A stretch of DNA of 5,945 bases from UBA6382 sp963600315 (GTDB taxonomy: Bacteria; Bacteroidota; Bacteroidia; Bacteroidales; Bacteroidaceae). Location: contig CAVCAW010000113.1 of assembly GCA_963600315.1 (NCBI GenBank), positions 1-5,945 on the forward strand, read 5' to 3'. Position numbers and translations under genes: made by a program. Below are positions 5,851 through 5,945 of the stretch, piece after piece. The notes beneath the pieces are model-generated. The model saw nothing but the letters and a program-made list of their open reading frames with translations, made no database searches and was not told where the DNA came from. How positions within the stretch are numbered: position 1 is the first letter of the stretch; each line of letters opens with the position of its first letter.

Positions 5851-5945
5851 ACGGGTCACCCGACAAACCAGGGGGAATTAAGCATATAACTTAGTAAGTC
5901 TGAAAAGGAAGAACTTGATGTCAACGACTCCTCTCAGAACAGTCC
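5851..5945. other. Unassigned right edge with weak minus-strand open frame
   Basis: No gene can be recognised after the tRNA terminator. On the - strand a frame is open from the window edge to a TAA at 5878-5880, reading 21 residues (TVLRGVVDIKFFLFRLTKLYA), which could be the end of a protein entering from the right; this length is easily reached by chance. Just beyond that stop is an 11-base near-palindrome, CGGGT-C-ACCCG (5852-5862), in a more GC-rich patch. On the + strand an ATG at 5918 is open to the edge for 9 codons. None of these is strong. Confidence 0.2.

Noticed and set aside
1..5945. CRISPR array, toxin-antitoxin pair, defence island or complete prophage/IS
   Set aside because: No spaced direct repeats, no paired small ORFs with toxin or antitoxin motifs, and no transposase, integrase or phage domains in any frame.

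Overview
The window looks like chromosomal DNA from a Bacteroidota (Bacteroidetes) bacterium, most likely Prevotella or a close relative. Three things support this. Two promoters match the Bacteroidetes consensus (TTTG, 19 bases, TAnnTTTG) exactly. Start codons are preceded by A-rich sequence instead of clear Shine-Dalgarno sites. The gene order (S41-type protease, TPR protein, ribH, recF, DUF721) resembles a housekeeping cluster I associate with Bacteroides and Prevotella. All recognised genes are on the + strand and most of the window is ordinary core genome.

Layout. Bases 1-414 hold the C-terminal end of a probable S41 carboxyl-terminal processing protease whose start lies to the left. A -7 promoter box at 455-462 precedes a membrane-anchored TPR protein (509-1183). 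A terminator-like hairpin (1227-1274) sits just before ribH, lumazine synthase (1286-1771). A GH97 glycoside hydrolase with a signal peptide (1797-3833) follows only 25 bases later and ends at a strong hairpin (3859-3898). A full promoter at 3933-3963, overlapped by a perfect inverted repeat, drives recF (4079-5179). recF overlaps a small DUF721/DciA-like gene (5166-5459) by 14 bases. Bases 5460-5680 hold no gene I can support, only the promoter (5633-5663) of a tRNA-Tyr(GUA) gene (5681-5763), which has its own terminator (5765-5804). The last 140 bases hold no recognisable gene, only a weak minus-strand open frame running off the edge.

How the genes fit together. recF and the DUF721 gene form a small replication/repair operon: RecF acts at ssDNA gaps, and DUF721 proteins of the DciA type are proposed replicative helicase loaders. 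ribH makes the riboflavin precursor lumazine. The TPR protein is a bitopic envelope protein of unknown role. The GH97 enzyme is the odd member, a periplasmic alpha-glycosidase placed inside a housekeeping block, apparently sharing the ribH transcript. I found no defence system, CRISPR array or complete mobile element. The points most worth checking are regulatory: the ribH leader hairpin, the palindrome on the recF promoter, and the placement of the GH97 gene.
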